Source of the DNA: Steromphala cineraria
Lineage: Eukaryota > Mollusca > Gastropoda > Trochida > Trochidae
Direction: 5' to 3'
NCBI GenBank assembly: GCA_916613615.1
Contig: OU744724.1
Location: forward strand, 57,674,898-57,738,897
DNA length: 64,000 nt
Made by a program: the position numbers and the translations under genes. The notes under the pieces were generated by a model, which was not told the origin of the DNA, did not search any database, and saw only the letters and a program-made list of their open reading frames with translations. Positions 45,446 through 58,135 of the stretch are shown piece by piece. Position 1 is the first letter of the stretch. The number at the start of each line of letters is the position of its first letter.

Positions 45446-48218
45446 CAATCAGGATACAGCAAGCACATTGAAGAAATAATACCTCCAGAGTGTGGATGTA
45501 GGTAATGATAGACAGGGCGGCAATGTAACACTGTGTCTGTCCATCAGCCAGATAGACATCCGATAGACCGGTGATAGACGCACATGTGTAGAGGGAGGTG
45601 TAGATTGCTGATTATCTCCCCTGATGAACAAATACCTCTGGAAATGAGCTGTCTCGATTCTCTCTGCCGGATTCCTGTGGTGGAGATTGCCGTCTTCACA
45701 AGTAGTGTCTCTCTGAAATTTTTTTTTTTTTTATTGTTTTTCATTCAAAATTATATGCAGACGTTAAGTTGTTTTTTTTAATTATTTGAGTTTGGGTTTA
45801 GGTTAATTTTTTGTAAGGGAAAGAGGTGTAACTGAATAAGATATTGATTATAGGTGTGAAGATGAATCTAGGTATTCATGAATCGTAATACTTAATCTGG
45901 CGATACACGTATAGTGATACATGCTCTGTGTTGTGACTCAAAAATGGTTTATTTTGCCTAAAAATCAGAGTATTTATCAAAAGTTCATGTTTTATTTTGT
46001 CAAAAAGCTTATAGTTTTTAAAGTCTTTGATTGGTCAATATAGTCTGAATTTCACGAAAAAAAATTGAAGCATGATATTTCAACAAAGAAAAGATCTTAA
46101 CTGAATAAGGAAAATCCCAAACTATTTAATAGGCAGTTGATTTCTCAGAAAATTCATTGCAGATGTTTAAACTTTCTAAATAAAAAATGATTTCCGAAAT
46201 GTATCCTAATTCAGTTTTTATTTGAGACATGCATCTGTTAATTTGGAATCCCTCTTTGAATTAAAAACTCCAGATTTATGTAGGTGACTCGAGGTTACCG
46301 CTGCAGGATTCCTGAGGTGGAAGAACATGCAAATTGCTCTTTGCCAGGTGTGAAGTGTGCATTTCAGGCAACTCGGTCTCTATTGAAACTACTTCGTAAT
46401 AACTGCTAAAATTTGGATTTCATTTCAATCTGGTAGAAATTTAGATTCACACTACAGAATATTTTTTGTCTCTATGAGATTCCTAGAAGAATTTAACTCT
46501 AACATTATCAATCATTCTGAAAGTATTTCAGACAACGGTAAAAATGAAACACTTTCAGGGCACATCTAAAAGTCAATTATTTTTACCTGAATTTACTTGC
46601 ATTGGGTTTACTTGTATGTCTAAGTAGTGACCATGGCAATTAATCCTAGAATATTTCCATAGTGTAAAAGTTGTGATTCCTGTGAATTGAGCACACAGAT
46701 TCTTTGGAACTATTTTTTTCTCTCTTTACTTTTTACAATTGTATTGGATCTTAATAGGTCTATCATTACCTTAATTTCTTGACATGTAAATTAAGAACAA
46801 AAATGTTTGTTGGTATATGTTGGATATCTGTCAATTGTCATACCATGCAGTAACATTCCTAGTCTAACTATTAGAATCTGAAATGAATTGTTAAAAAGAT
46901 ATCAAATTTGAAAAACAAAAGTATAATGAAAAGGATATTTCTTCATTATCAGACTAATTGGGCTCTCAGGTTTTATTTATTTTATTTTTTATTTCTTATT
47001 TTTTTTCAAAACTCCATACAGAAAAAGGACATGTAAGAATAACAATTCCATTCCAGGTTTTATTTATTGACTTGCTTAGGCTTTTAGTTTATCTTAGGGT
47101 CAGGCTATACCATTCTATCCATACCTTAAACACCAGTAAGTAAAGTAGATGTTTAATAACTATTTTGATTTGACTGTAAGGCAATCAGTGATTTTACCAG
47201 GGATGTAACATTAAGACAAAAAACATTGACTTTTTATTCAGTGAATATAAAAAACCTGCATGAGAGATGGAAAAATATCTTTAAAACAGCACTTAATAAA
47301 ACTGCATGCAAGGATATCCCATAAAAATCTTGCAAGAAATATTAGAAAACTTTCTAGTTTTGAAAAATACACCTTTTGTATTGATTTGATATTTGAATTT
47401 AAACTTTTATTGTAAAATTTTAATTTAATTTAAAAGTTCAAAATGTTATAATTTTGTTAAAAATATTTGAATTAGAGAAAATTTTAATATTCGTTTAAAT
47501 CGTTTCATTTTCAGACCATTCTGACCTGATATAATCTCAGTTCATTATCAAATACAAAAACCTGAAATTTATTGCAATTTTTTTTCTACGTCAGCGCCAA
47601 TTGTATTGACAGAGTGACAATTTGACATTGAATGATAGTTTCCTGAACGCTGCGTGGACAAGATACAACTGTGTGTTTAATATTGTCTCATTCTATCCAG
47701 CCGTGTGTTCAAGAAAATTTAATACTGCATTAATCCGTCTTGCTGGAAATGATTATACGCCAGTGTTAATAGTTACTCGTGTGTTTTATTCGACAATCTT
47801 GAAGAGCTTAATCATCGAACAATTTCAATTTCAATCTTGAAATAATTAATATTATTTGGATTTCATTAGAATGTTGTTATGCTTGTGCATTAAGAGCTTA
47901 ATGACTTAACAATTTCAAATTTCAATCTAAAAATAATTGGTGTTATTTGGTATTCATTAAGAATCTTGTTTTACTTGAGCAGTTTCATTAATCAATTTCA
48001 ATGCCAGTAATTTTTTTAATTGTTATGATTTAATTAGTCATGAAATAAAAATGCAGTGTTTATTGATCCTAATATTTGTAATAATGATAAGTTTGCTCTA
48101 AATATAACTCATGCTATTTACGGAACAATAAAAAAAGTACCGTACTTGATCAGACAATAGATGTATATTTTTTGTTGTATAGCTGACTAGCTGTCCTCGT
48201 GCTTGAACTATGATAGTT

Positions 48219-48619
48219 CAGGGCAAAACACGGGTTACAAAAATTTAACTTGAGTACTCGAGGGGTCAAACTTGACTCGGACCTGAGTACCCAACATTTT
48301 ATCCTTACCAAAGGATTTTCAGATTTTTGTAGTCCTGTAGTCTTTGCCTTACCTGAAGAACCTTGAATTGTTGTAAAGCCTAGTTATCATAATAAATAAT
48401 TCGACTTTCGTATTTAGAATATTTTTGACATCCATGCATGTCTTGAAATGGTAATAGTAATGTTGATGATCTGTCTTCACATAATACAGACAAACAGACT
48501 ATAATAACTTAAATAATTAACAGTGTTAAACAGTTTTTGAGTCTTTAAGTCCCAAAAAATGGACTCGAGTCCAGCTGAACCCAAATCGGGCTCGAGTACT
48601 CGAGTACCCGTGAAGCCCT
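48219..48619. mobile_element. hAT-like MITE with CAGGGC ends
   Basis: The left end CAGGGCAAAACACGGGTTAC and the right end (inverted TAGGGCTTCACGGGTACTCG) are imperfect terminal inverted repeats. Both sides also carry multiple CTCGAGT/ACTCGAG palindromic motifs. The interior is AT-rich and non-coding. The CAGGG-type end suggests hAT. A clean 8-bp target duplication is not visible. Confidence 0.6.
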
Positions 48620-50645
48620 ACATTGGGGTAGAACACATTTTATTTCTTAAGCTTCTAATGTAAAAGATGCTATATATATATATTTATAAAGTTTGAATTG
48701 AGAAAAATTTGCTAGAGAATTGATAATAATTATTAAATAATGAAAATATATTACTTTTATAGACAAAGGTTCGTTAATGATGTCTTAATGAACTAAATGA
48801 CTATCATAAAGAAAATTGAAAGAGATGAAAATGAAATTCCTGTTTGGCAGTGAGAAGTGGTTAAAGATACTTAAAGATAGACATTTCCTATTGGTTACTG
48901 GCCAAACCATATCACTGTCGTCTTCTATAATTGACAGAATACATTTGTCCATTCCAATCAGCAGTTAGAATTATGTATCAAAACTTAATTATTTATTTTT
49001 CAGTTCCACACTATGAACCAGGATGTTGCATAAAACACTTTTAAACTTAACAATTTTGAGATTTAATGTTTCAAGTTAAAAATAATTTAATTGCTTTGCT
49101 TTGACTGAGCTATCCCAATGCCTTGCTTTTATAAGTTTTATGGACCTGTTTTGAAGATAATTCTGTGGAATCTGTCTGCTCAATTACCATATATTTTAAT
49201 TCTGGAGTTATTTAGAGAAATTTAAATGTCCTTAACAAACACGTTTATAGTTGTTAAACTAATTTATACAAAAACTTTGGAAATGTTTTGTCAGTTCTTT
49301 TTGCAGAATTTGAATTTTATATCTTTTTTGCTTTGAACTTCATTTCCTGTTCATTTAAATTCTTATTTCTCAATGAAAGTTAAATTCTTGTATCGATTCA
49401 GGATTTTAGGTAAGAAATAATATCGGAATATTCATAAATTTTGTGTAGAGAAATTGGAATTGTTATGTTCTATGTCCTGAAATAGTGCTTTAAATGTCAT
49501 TTTGACTTTAAAAAAATTAAAATGAAAGTGAGGGATCATTTGTAATCATGAATCTAATAACTAATGAAACTGATGTCATTTTAGTATCATATTTATGATA
49601 ATAATGATAAATGCATATTAATAACGCACCTCTTCCAGACCCAAAGGCATGTTTAAAGCACTAAAGAATACTTACAGCTTGTGGAGTTTTCAGTTCCTAA
49701 TCTTATAAATAAAATGCTGAAAGAGGGTGATTTTAAATCTTGATTTCTGAATGATTCAAATTTTAAGATATGATATATGTGGTAAATGCCTATGAATATG
49801 AATGAACTATGAATCCAATGACTGATATATCCTGATTCTATGCCTGCATACATAATGATTACAACCTCGTTGAATAAGGGTTATATAAGTTAATGGAGTG
49901 AGGACAATTTCACAATTAACTAGATGCTATCTAAAGTAGATTATAAATCAGAGGTTAAAGTTGCCGAGTCGTCACTTTTCTCTGGAATCTTTGAAAAGTT
50001 GACACATTACATGTCGACCTCGTCTTTCAACTGGCGCTAATTGGGAGGATAAATAAGTCTGGGGTTGTTCTTCATGATGTGTGGAGGGTTCGGGAGATAA
50101 AACAGTGTGATGTAAACACTGAGGTGCTACTCTTTGACTCTGTATAGAACCATACCACACACATGCACGTATAATCACTCTGTGTACGTGTATAAAGCAT
50201 GATTCCTACTCTGCAGTAATTAATCAGCTCCTGCTGTGTTTTTATTTCTTACAGAGGGAGATTCCTCAAGATTTACATTTCTCAACTTATGGAAAATATA
50301 AAGTGAAATGAATTTTCTCAATTTGTGAAAATAAAATGAATTTTGAATTATTTCTCAATTTACGATAGGACGTTATAGCTTTGAAATTGATTATTGTCAG
50401 TTTTGTTCATTTCAATATTAGATATAACAGCTAGGGACTATTTGTTCAATATCAGTTTTAGAACCATGTGAATCAGGAAACAATTTGTACATTCAGTTAT
50501 TTTATTCTATGCCTTTTGATTGGTATATGAAGTGATAAAAAATAAAAATATTTTGATTTTGATAATTTAGAGATCTTTTATCATATATTGGTGAACTATT
50601 CATGCACTTGATATATCAAACAGGATTAAACTCCTGCCACTGACA

Positions 50646-50790
50646 AGGACAAATATTTATAGATAACAACTTCTTTATTCTGGATTGTCATGTCTCCATG
50701 TAGACAACGGATAACAATAAAGAAGTTGTTATCCATAAAATATTCGACCTTGTTTGACTTCCAACTTCTAAATGCCACTCAAAGAAGTTA
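50646..50790. mobile_element. Foldback element, family F, copy 2
   Basis: Arms containing GATAACAACTTCTTTATT (about 50646-50681) and AATAAAGAAGTTGTTATCC (about 50716-50756) pair around a 34-nt loop. They are followed by the family tail TTCCAACTTCTAAATGCCAC and CTCAAAGAAG. It ends about 80 bp before the 50874 exon. Confidence 0.75.
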
Positions 50791-50873
50791 TTCTGCCACT
50801 GAGACTAGATATTCTGACTTTGGACATGGATTGTCCTTATGGTTGCTTTTGAATGTCAACTCTTGTGTTCCAG

Positions 50874-51030
50874 GTGTCGAATGGACTGATGGACAGAGTT
50901 TCCTCAGCAAACCACGGGTTCAACAAGGAGATGGAGTTGGCTCCCCGTGTTTCTCCGGAGTTTGAACTCACCCTGGATAATAAACCCGTCCTGCACGCCA
51001 TCTCTTCTTTCAACTTCTTCCAGATGAAAG
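50874..51030 (+). CDS. Trim9: TRIM9-like exon: COS box (52 codons + 1 nt)
   Basis: Acceptor TCTTGTGTTCCAG precedes 50874, and the donor GTGAGC begins at 51031. The exon is 157 nt, entering in phase 0 and leaving in phase 1, which matches the 61123 exon that supplies the last two bases of an alanine codon. The peptide begins VSNGLMDRVSSANHG and ends PVLHAISSFNFFQMK. It contains the LTLDNKPVL core that TRIM9/TRIM67 share as FDL(S/T)LD plus a hydrophobic stretch. This is the C-terminal part of the COS box before FN3. The upstream intron sequence next to the acceptor shows similarity to 54680-54745, so repeat-derived DNA reaches close to the splice site. Confidence 0.92.
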
Positions 51031-51929
51031 GTGAGCTTATAGCAACTTTTAGGTACCATTTTACATACTCTGAAAGTGAATTACTTATGTAATGCATAAT
51101 CATGTCAAACACAACATTTTATCTCTTAACATCCAGATGAAAGATTTAATCTACATTAAAGTACAAGTTTACATACTGTGACAACTAATACTTACCATGA
51201 TATATCCAATCCTAAGTATGTCTCTTTTCTTTAAATTTTGAATAGGAATATATTGGTGAGTTGGTTGAGATCAACGTTGATAATAATAATAAGCTTTTCT
51301 AGACAAAACCTGAAGCAATAAATAAATTCTTCTAGAGAAAAACTTAGACAAGCATCTTTTCTCACAATGTTGCGATGCAAGATGCATAATCTGAATAATA
51401 TTAAAAAACATTACAAAGAACTCTGTTTTTAAAAACTAGAATTTTTCATAAATATTTCATAAGAATTAATAAACAAGGTTCGATCCTTCCATAAAGCAGA
51501 GTTTCTAAATGAAAGTAGACATGAATTTACAGTTTTTTCAAGAATATAAAGCAATATGTAATAGATAAACAGATTCAACATTCTCCTTGGCTCCGAGCCC
51601 TTCCTCTTTTGGTTAAGATAACTGCAAATGTTCTACTATGAATAGAATAATAGGCAACTTAGATTTGTGAGAGTCAGATATGGTCCTAAGCATGAAATGG
51701 AACAATCATAAAATATATTATTGATAGCAATTGTTGTCTGGAAAGCATTATGAGTAAATGAAGCGGCTAATGATACTGCCATGCAGACAACTACTCTTGT
51801 TTGAGACGCTCATTCACAATGGCCATTATACCTGTCTGGCTGGAGTCTTTAAGAGACAAGGCACCATTATTGTCTTGCCCAGGTGAACTATTCTCATCTG
51901 CCGTGTGAATAAGGATCACAATCATATTT

Positions 51930-52340
51930 GTTCCAATGAGGTTGAGACATGATTTCTGAAAATGTTGATTATATATTTGACTTTGTTCTGATGTTTTCTT
52001 TCACAAGTATATTTGTTTGAATGAGTTAGACATGATTTGTGGAAATGTTGATTATATATTTGACTTTGTTCTGATGTTTTTCTTTCACAATTATATTTGT
52101 TTGAATGAGTTAGACATGATTTCTGGAAATGTTGATTATATATTTGACTTTGTTCTGATGTTTTCTTTCACAGTCATATCTGTTTGAATGAGGGAGAGCA
52201 TGATTATGGAAATAATGATTTTATATTTGACTTTGTTCTGATGTTTTTCTTTCACAGTCATATCTGTTTGAATGAGGTAGATATGATGTATGGAAAGGAT
52301 GATTTTATATCCGACTTTAAAGTAATGTTTTTCTAAATGT
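51930..52340. repeat. 84-bp tandem repeat, about 4.5 copies
   Basis: Units contain TGATTATATATTTGACTTTG and TTCTGATGTTTTTCTTTCAC with TTTGAATGAG. The GACATGATTT-type start lies at 51945, 52028, 52113, about 52196 and 52280. Divergence increases toward the 3' end. Confidence 0.8.
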
Positions 52341-53542
52341 TGATTGTATTTGCTTCTTTGTATGAAGGTTTTAGATAATGTTGATTTCTATGATATAATT
52401 CTAATTTATGGTCACATTATTGTTTTTTGTCTAGACTCTACAATATGCAATTTCATTTGGAGATCCTTATTATAATGAGTTGCAGTTCTCATAAACTGAA
52501 TGAATATAGTTCATAATACCACTGATCCGAAAAGTAATGTTGACTTCAAAGCTTGATATATTGTTACACTTTATCCAAACTGATAAAATCAAATATTTAC
52601 TTTGATTTATTAAACTTTACTTATTATTTCTAAAGTTATAAACTATCATGTATGCCTAAAAGTTTCCTATCAAATTGCAACATGAGTAAAGAGGTTTTTT
52701 TCTGTTTGAATGTCAATCTGATGTTTCTCATCTTCTATCATATAAACATTCTCTCGGGGTTTAAAAAGACTGACATTTCTTTGAATGGTAGAATAACAAT
52801 TTAATTTGTTGCCAGACAGTTCAGCTGATGAGTCATTTCAAGCTTTTAATGTCAGAATTGTAACAGTATGTTGACTGGAAAGTATTATGTGGAAATATTA
52901 TCTGCTCATGGCTGAGGTTATTGCTAAGCAATACTTGTGTCGAAGGTGAAGAGATGTCTTAAAGAGGATCATGTGGTTTGACTTTATTTTTGTAATGCTT
53001 ATACAATATCAATTAGGGAATACTAAGTGAAGATGCTGTCAAAGGTAAACCATGCATGCTTTTCAAACCATTCCTAATTTGGCCCCCAAAAAATAAAAAA
53101 ATTGTTCCATGATCTTGGCACTAAGGCAAAAATGATGTGATGACGCAGATTTTTTTTATTTCCCAATTTTTTATTAACATTGAATCAAAAAGTAATTCAA
53201 CAGATTTTGAAAAATTAATTAAATACAAACTTTGGATTACTTTATCACTGTGTCTTTGAGGGCCTACACGAACAGAAAGGAGTTAAATTTCAAAAGTTCA
53301 CATTTCATTGCTTTTTCTAGGCCAGGGGAAAATTTCCATTTTGTCCTTGTCAACATCTGCAAAAAAAGACTTGATGCGGGGGTTTGAAACTGACGCGTGC
53401 AAAAACCAGAAACAAATTACTTTTTTATCTAGGCCTTACTGAGTTACAGGAATCAAAAGACTCTAATCAGTCAAATGTTTTGATTCAGATGGGGCTATTG
53501 ATATAAGCCTTCCCAGAAAACTAAATTAGAAATTAGTCTAAT

Positions 53543-53757
53543 ACTGTGTTGTGTCCCTTGGAAAGGCACTTCATCCACATTGCACTGTCCACCCAGCTGT
53601 TAAAACGGGTACCTGAAAACAGAACGTACAGACCTACATGGTCGCGCTTACCACTTGTTAGCTGCTATGAAAGTACAATTCCTTCAGGGTTATAATTGTG
53701 AGTAGCGCCTTGAGCATGCTTAGGATTTAAAGAGCTTGATATGATAATAATAATAAT
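53543..53757 (+). mobile_element. SINE family A, head-truncated, plus strand
   Basis: It starts inside the body (GTGTTGTGTCCCTTGG) and continues through CTTCATCCACATTGCACTG, AAGTACAATTCCTTCAGGG and an (AATAAT)-type tail. The tRNA head is absent. It directly abuts an inverted full copy. Confidence 0.85.
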
Positions 53758-54060
53758 GTGCATACTTATATTGCGCCTTTTCCAAGTCCTAAGACATGCT
53801 CCAAGCGCTACATTATTACCCTGAAGGAGTGTACTTTCACAGCTGCTACTAAGCGCTAATCACGACCATGTAGGTCAGTACATCCAACTTTCAGGTACCC
53901 ATTTTAACAGCTGGGTGGACTGAGTGCAATGTGGATGAAGTGCCTTGCCCAGGGACACAACACAGGATGAGACCCAAGTCACAAATGTTTGGTGTCTCCA
54001 CCGGGATTCGAACCCGGGTCTCCGGCGTGAGAGGCCAGCACGCTAACCACTACACCATAA
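53757..54060 (-). mobile_element. SINE family A, full length, minus strand
   Basis: On the minus strand the tRNA head reads GGTGTAGTGGTTAGCGTGCT with box B GGGTTCGAATCCCGG near 54008-54022. The complete body and the tail at 53757 follow. It is the best-preserved copy in the window and shares a tail-to-tail junction with the plus-strand copy. Confidence 0.88.
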
Positions 54061-55540
54061 ATACACACATTATCATTATTATTAATTTGAGTTATTGTGA
54101 AAATATGTTGACATTGATGTTTTCTGTTTCCAAAAAAAAACCCTAAACAATTTAAAGAGGTACTGCATGTTTATCAGAAATAGCTTATGTATTTGAAATA
54201 AATGGTCACCTTTACCTTCTCTGTTTTTGAGAAAGTCCACGATAAAATGCACAGGTCGAGCAAATTTGATAAACACATGGAAAGCCCTTGAAGCCAGCAA
54301 ACAAATATTTGTTATGTTAGGGTTATAAATTCAGTAAGACTGAAGGTTGTACAAGTCTGAAGTAGTCGTCAGTGAAGCAGTACAGGAAACAGGTTGCTGG
54401 GCTAAGTGTCCTTGAAATGTCTGAAAGGTTGCTCTCCAGGATGTCTGAGGGTTTGTTAGTTAATTTGATTGCTTATTGTCCATTAGTAGAAGTTGAACAA
54501 GCTGTCTGTCTTCTTAGTTTACTGTGTTTAGCATTTCCGGGCAACTCAAGGGGATGAAATTGGACATATTTAGAATTTCTACATCAATATGTCAGGTGGA
54601 AAGATTTGAGAAATGACATTTTCAATCCAAGATCTTCAAAATGTCATATTCATTATGTGGTTGTTTTGTCACTGGAAATTTCTTCTTCTTTAGAGATTAG
54701 ATATTCTGCTTTCACTAGAATTTGCCCTGTGGTTATATTTCTTGGGTTTCTCAAATTCTGATTTACATAATTGATGTTTACTTTATGAAATATTTTTAAA
54801 GAATTGTTGCAACTCATTACTAATTGTCCTTATGAATAGAATTATCTGAATATAAAGATTATGGTTGCTCCTCTGTGCATAAGAATATCAATTTAATCAA
54901 GAGGCTTATGGAAAATAACAATATGCTCATCTACTCATCGAGTTTCTGTAATGCCAAGATGTTGCCTTGGCCTCAATCCTATAATTCCAAGATGAGAAGC
55001 TAAACGACAATGGCTGCTCTTTTCTTTGTTGGATGGGAGCTCATAACACAAAGGACATGTCTTCATCAACTGCAAGTGCTTGTAACTCCAGTTTGGTCAA
55101 GATTTGCAGAGTGAGTGGCATTCAGAACATTGATGGACAGAACTGAATGAACATCAAGATGTGACCACAGCGACCAAGCAACTTGTTCAGATCTCCAGAC
55201 TCATCAGCCAGGAACAGACTCCTGATTATATTTGATGTGTGGATTAATAAGATCAACCGTTCAGGCTCCCTCGCTCCAAGGATGATGGAATCTGGAAAAC
55301 AGATGGACAATTGCTTCTCTATGTCCGTCAGAGTCCACATTTCCAGAAGAAGAACAAAAGTGGGCAGCAGAAGAGGCCTCTCATTACTAAATTTGTTTAA
55401 CAAGACATGCTTAATCAGCTACGGTGACAGAACGTTTGCCGCTTGTCAGTTTATAGGCCTTGCATCAGAGCAATCCTTCATTGTACCTTGTTGACAAAGA
55501 CTATCTGCACATCTGCTGGCTTGACATAATTGCTTTCGGG

Positions 55541-56415
55541 AGGACATGATCCTAAGATCCTTAAGAGGGATGGATATCAGCCCGAGGTGAAACACCAGAG
55601 TCTTAGAGAGAAAGTCAAATAGTGATTCTATAATCAGTTCAAAATTTCTTTATTAGGTTAGTGGTGTATGTCAAAGTAGCATGCAGTACAGCAAGAAATA
55701 AAGTCAAATGGAAAATAAGCAAAGATTTAATTCCTTGAAAGGGCATGATCCTAAGGTCCTAAGAAGGACGGCCATCAGTCCGAGGTGAAACACCAGAGTC
55801 TTAGAGAGAAAGTCAAATAGTGATTCCATAATCAGTTCAAAATTTATATTAGGTTAGTGGTGTATGACAAAGTAACATGCAGTGCAGCAATAAATAAAGT
55901 CAAATGGAAAATTGCTGTTTGAGGAAAATAAACAAACATTTAATTTTTTGGAGGACATGATCCTAAGGTCCTAAAGAGGGACGGCTATCAGCCCGAGGTG
56001 AAACACCAGCTCCTTAGAGAGAAAGTCAAAGAGTGATTTCATAATCAGTTCAAAATTTCTTTATTAAATTCTTAGATTCTATATATTGGTGTATGACCAA
56101 ATCACATGCAGTTCAGCATGAAATAAAGTCAAATTTAAACTTTGAAAGAAAGTGCATGATTCCATAATCACCAGTTAATTTGTTTTATTAGGTTCTTAAT
56201 CTTCATAGTGGTTGGTGTGTGAAGCAGTAGCATGCAGTACAGAAAGAAATAAAGTCAAATAGAAAACTTTGAAAGAAAGAAAATCAAGAAGTGATTAGAT
56301 ACCAGGGTAATCACAAGTTCTTTTTTTCTGTTTAGGTTCTTAATTTCAAAAATAGTGTAAGACAAAATAGCATGCAGTACAGCAAGAAATAAAGTCAAAT
56401 GGAAAACTTTAAAGA
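55541..56415. repeat. ~200-bp tandem array, three clear and about two to three decayed units
   Basis: GGACATGATCCTAAG-type starts lie at 55543, 55742 and 55953. The units share CCGAGGTGAAACACCAG, CTTAGAGAGAAAGTCAAA and GCATGCAGTACAGCAAGAAA. Beyond about 56150 only the later parts (TAGCATGCAGTACAG, AATAAAGTCAAAT) can be followed, with a changed period. Confidence 0.8.
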
Positions 56416-57589
56416 AAGAAAAACCACAAGGTTCAATTTTAAACCTTTACATACAGATGCTTGATTTTTCAAGAGCAAATTTTGCTTTATGGCAAATTGA
56501 AGATTAGTTCTGATTCCTGTAGAATAGCCACATCGAAAGATGGGCATGATTTGTACCACAGTGTTGATTAAGATAGGTTTCACTGTCCCTGGCACTTGCA
56601 ATTCAGATACTATTCAGAAAGCATCTAAAAAAATGAGGGAATAAAAAAGAATAAGACAACAATACTAAATAAAGTATGTGAAAATCAAATGATACACCAC
56701 AATTTATTTTTGAAAGCTTGTCTATGAAGAAAAGTTGAATGCTAACAAGACAACTGTCAGAAACAGACAGAGAAACTATGAATGTCAAAAATGCATATTG
56801 GCCATTTAGCCAAATGGCCTCATATCTCTGTCATCAGTGATGCTCAATGAGATAGCTATGGACTCGGAACTGTAGACATTTACTGGTCATTCCCCAGTCT
56901 ATTTAACTGGCCAGACATTTGCTTGTCATTATAATGTTAGCCAGACTTTAAAATTGATAAAAACCTCAGCAAGTCTATAAGAACTAGACTTGAGAGCTCA
57001 ATTTAAGGAAATGAAGATTTTTTTTTTAAAATTTAAGATCTTTGGACCATTTCATTTCATTTCAGAGTCTAGGTGTTAAGCTAAAAATGACCTTTAAACT
57101 AATATGGTTCAAGGTGAAAAGAGGGAAGCCTTAAAGAATTTTCATTTTGACAAGATGCAAGATTATATTTTGTAATAAATTTCTTTGTGAAAAGCAAAAA
57201 TAGGCTTGTACCAATACTACACTGGCGGAAGTGCCTTTTCAGTCGCAGCTCCAAAACCTAGGAATATGCTCCCATTTAACATCAAATGTGCAGATTCATA
57301 ATCTTCCGTGAATACCCTATTGAAGACATGGTGCTTTTAGTTTGAGAATGTTCAGAACTACCATGTGAAGCTCCAGAGATAGTCTGTCAGCCAGACCCTA
57401 AAATTAAATAAAAGCCTAAGCAAGTCTATAATAAGGCTTGAGAGTTTAATTTTAGGAAAATTTCTGAAAATGAAGAAATCTTAGTCTCCTTTTCATTATA
57501 TTTATTCATTTTTTTTCAAATTTCAGTTTTATTGAAAAATATCATTTCAGAGTCTAATTGTTAGACTACTCCAGAGAGCAAAACTCTAG

Positions 57590-58135
57590 TTGTCGGACAT
57601 GTTAGACATTGTTTGACCATCACATGACAGTGATTTAACTCTTACCGTAAAATCTGCTGGACATTTACCAGCCATTTGTTGGACCCATATTCTGTCAGTG
57701 TCAGTCATAAATGCTCATAGTTCAACATTGTTTTGCCATCAAAGTGATAAGTTTTTAGATATACATGTACTAGACATTTTCTGGAGATTCGCTGGACATT
57801 CACTGAACGTTTGTTAGATCCATCTTCTGTCTCACTTAACCTGTCAGACAGGTTCTATAATGTTTTACAATCACAAGACAGTGATAAGTCTTTGCACATT
57901 CATAGAACATTTTCTGGAGATTCGCTGGAACTTTACTGGACGTTTGCTGGACCCGTTTGCTAGACACTTCTTCTGTCTCACACTAAACCTGTCAGACATG
58001 GTTCAATATTGTTTTACAATCACATGACAGTGATAAATCTTTGCACATTCGCTGGACATTTGCTGGAGGTTTACTGGACATTTCTGGAGGTTTGCTGGAC
58101 ATTTGCTGGACCCATCTTCTGTCAGTGTCAGCCAT
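57590..58135. repeat. Degenerate tandem array, period about 130-140 bp
   Basis: The block TTTTACAATCACATGACAGTGATAA recurs in variant forms near 57610, 57730, 57865 and 58008. Each copy is followed by variable runs of GCTGGACATTTGCTGGA-like sub-repeats. It contains nested short repeats of CTGGACATTT. Confidence 0.65.

Larger units (their letters stand above)
40386..50873 (+). other. TRIM9-like intron (10.5 kb)
   Basis: Donor GTATGT; acceptor TGTGTTCCAG. It contains a CATC-rich low-complexity stretch near 40580-40700, a 180-bp duplication, a small MITE, a 128-bp tandem repeat, a hAT-like MITE and a foldback. Stretches 40800-43400, 45790-48200 and 48630-50640 are AT-rich with nothing recognisable. 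Confidence 0.85.

Noticed and set aside
55122..55494. Opposed 93- and 103-codon open frames
   Set aside because: Neither shows a domain or splice signals. Opposed open frames on both strands suggest chance low stop density.
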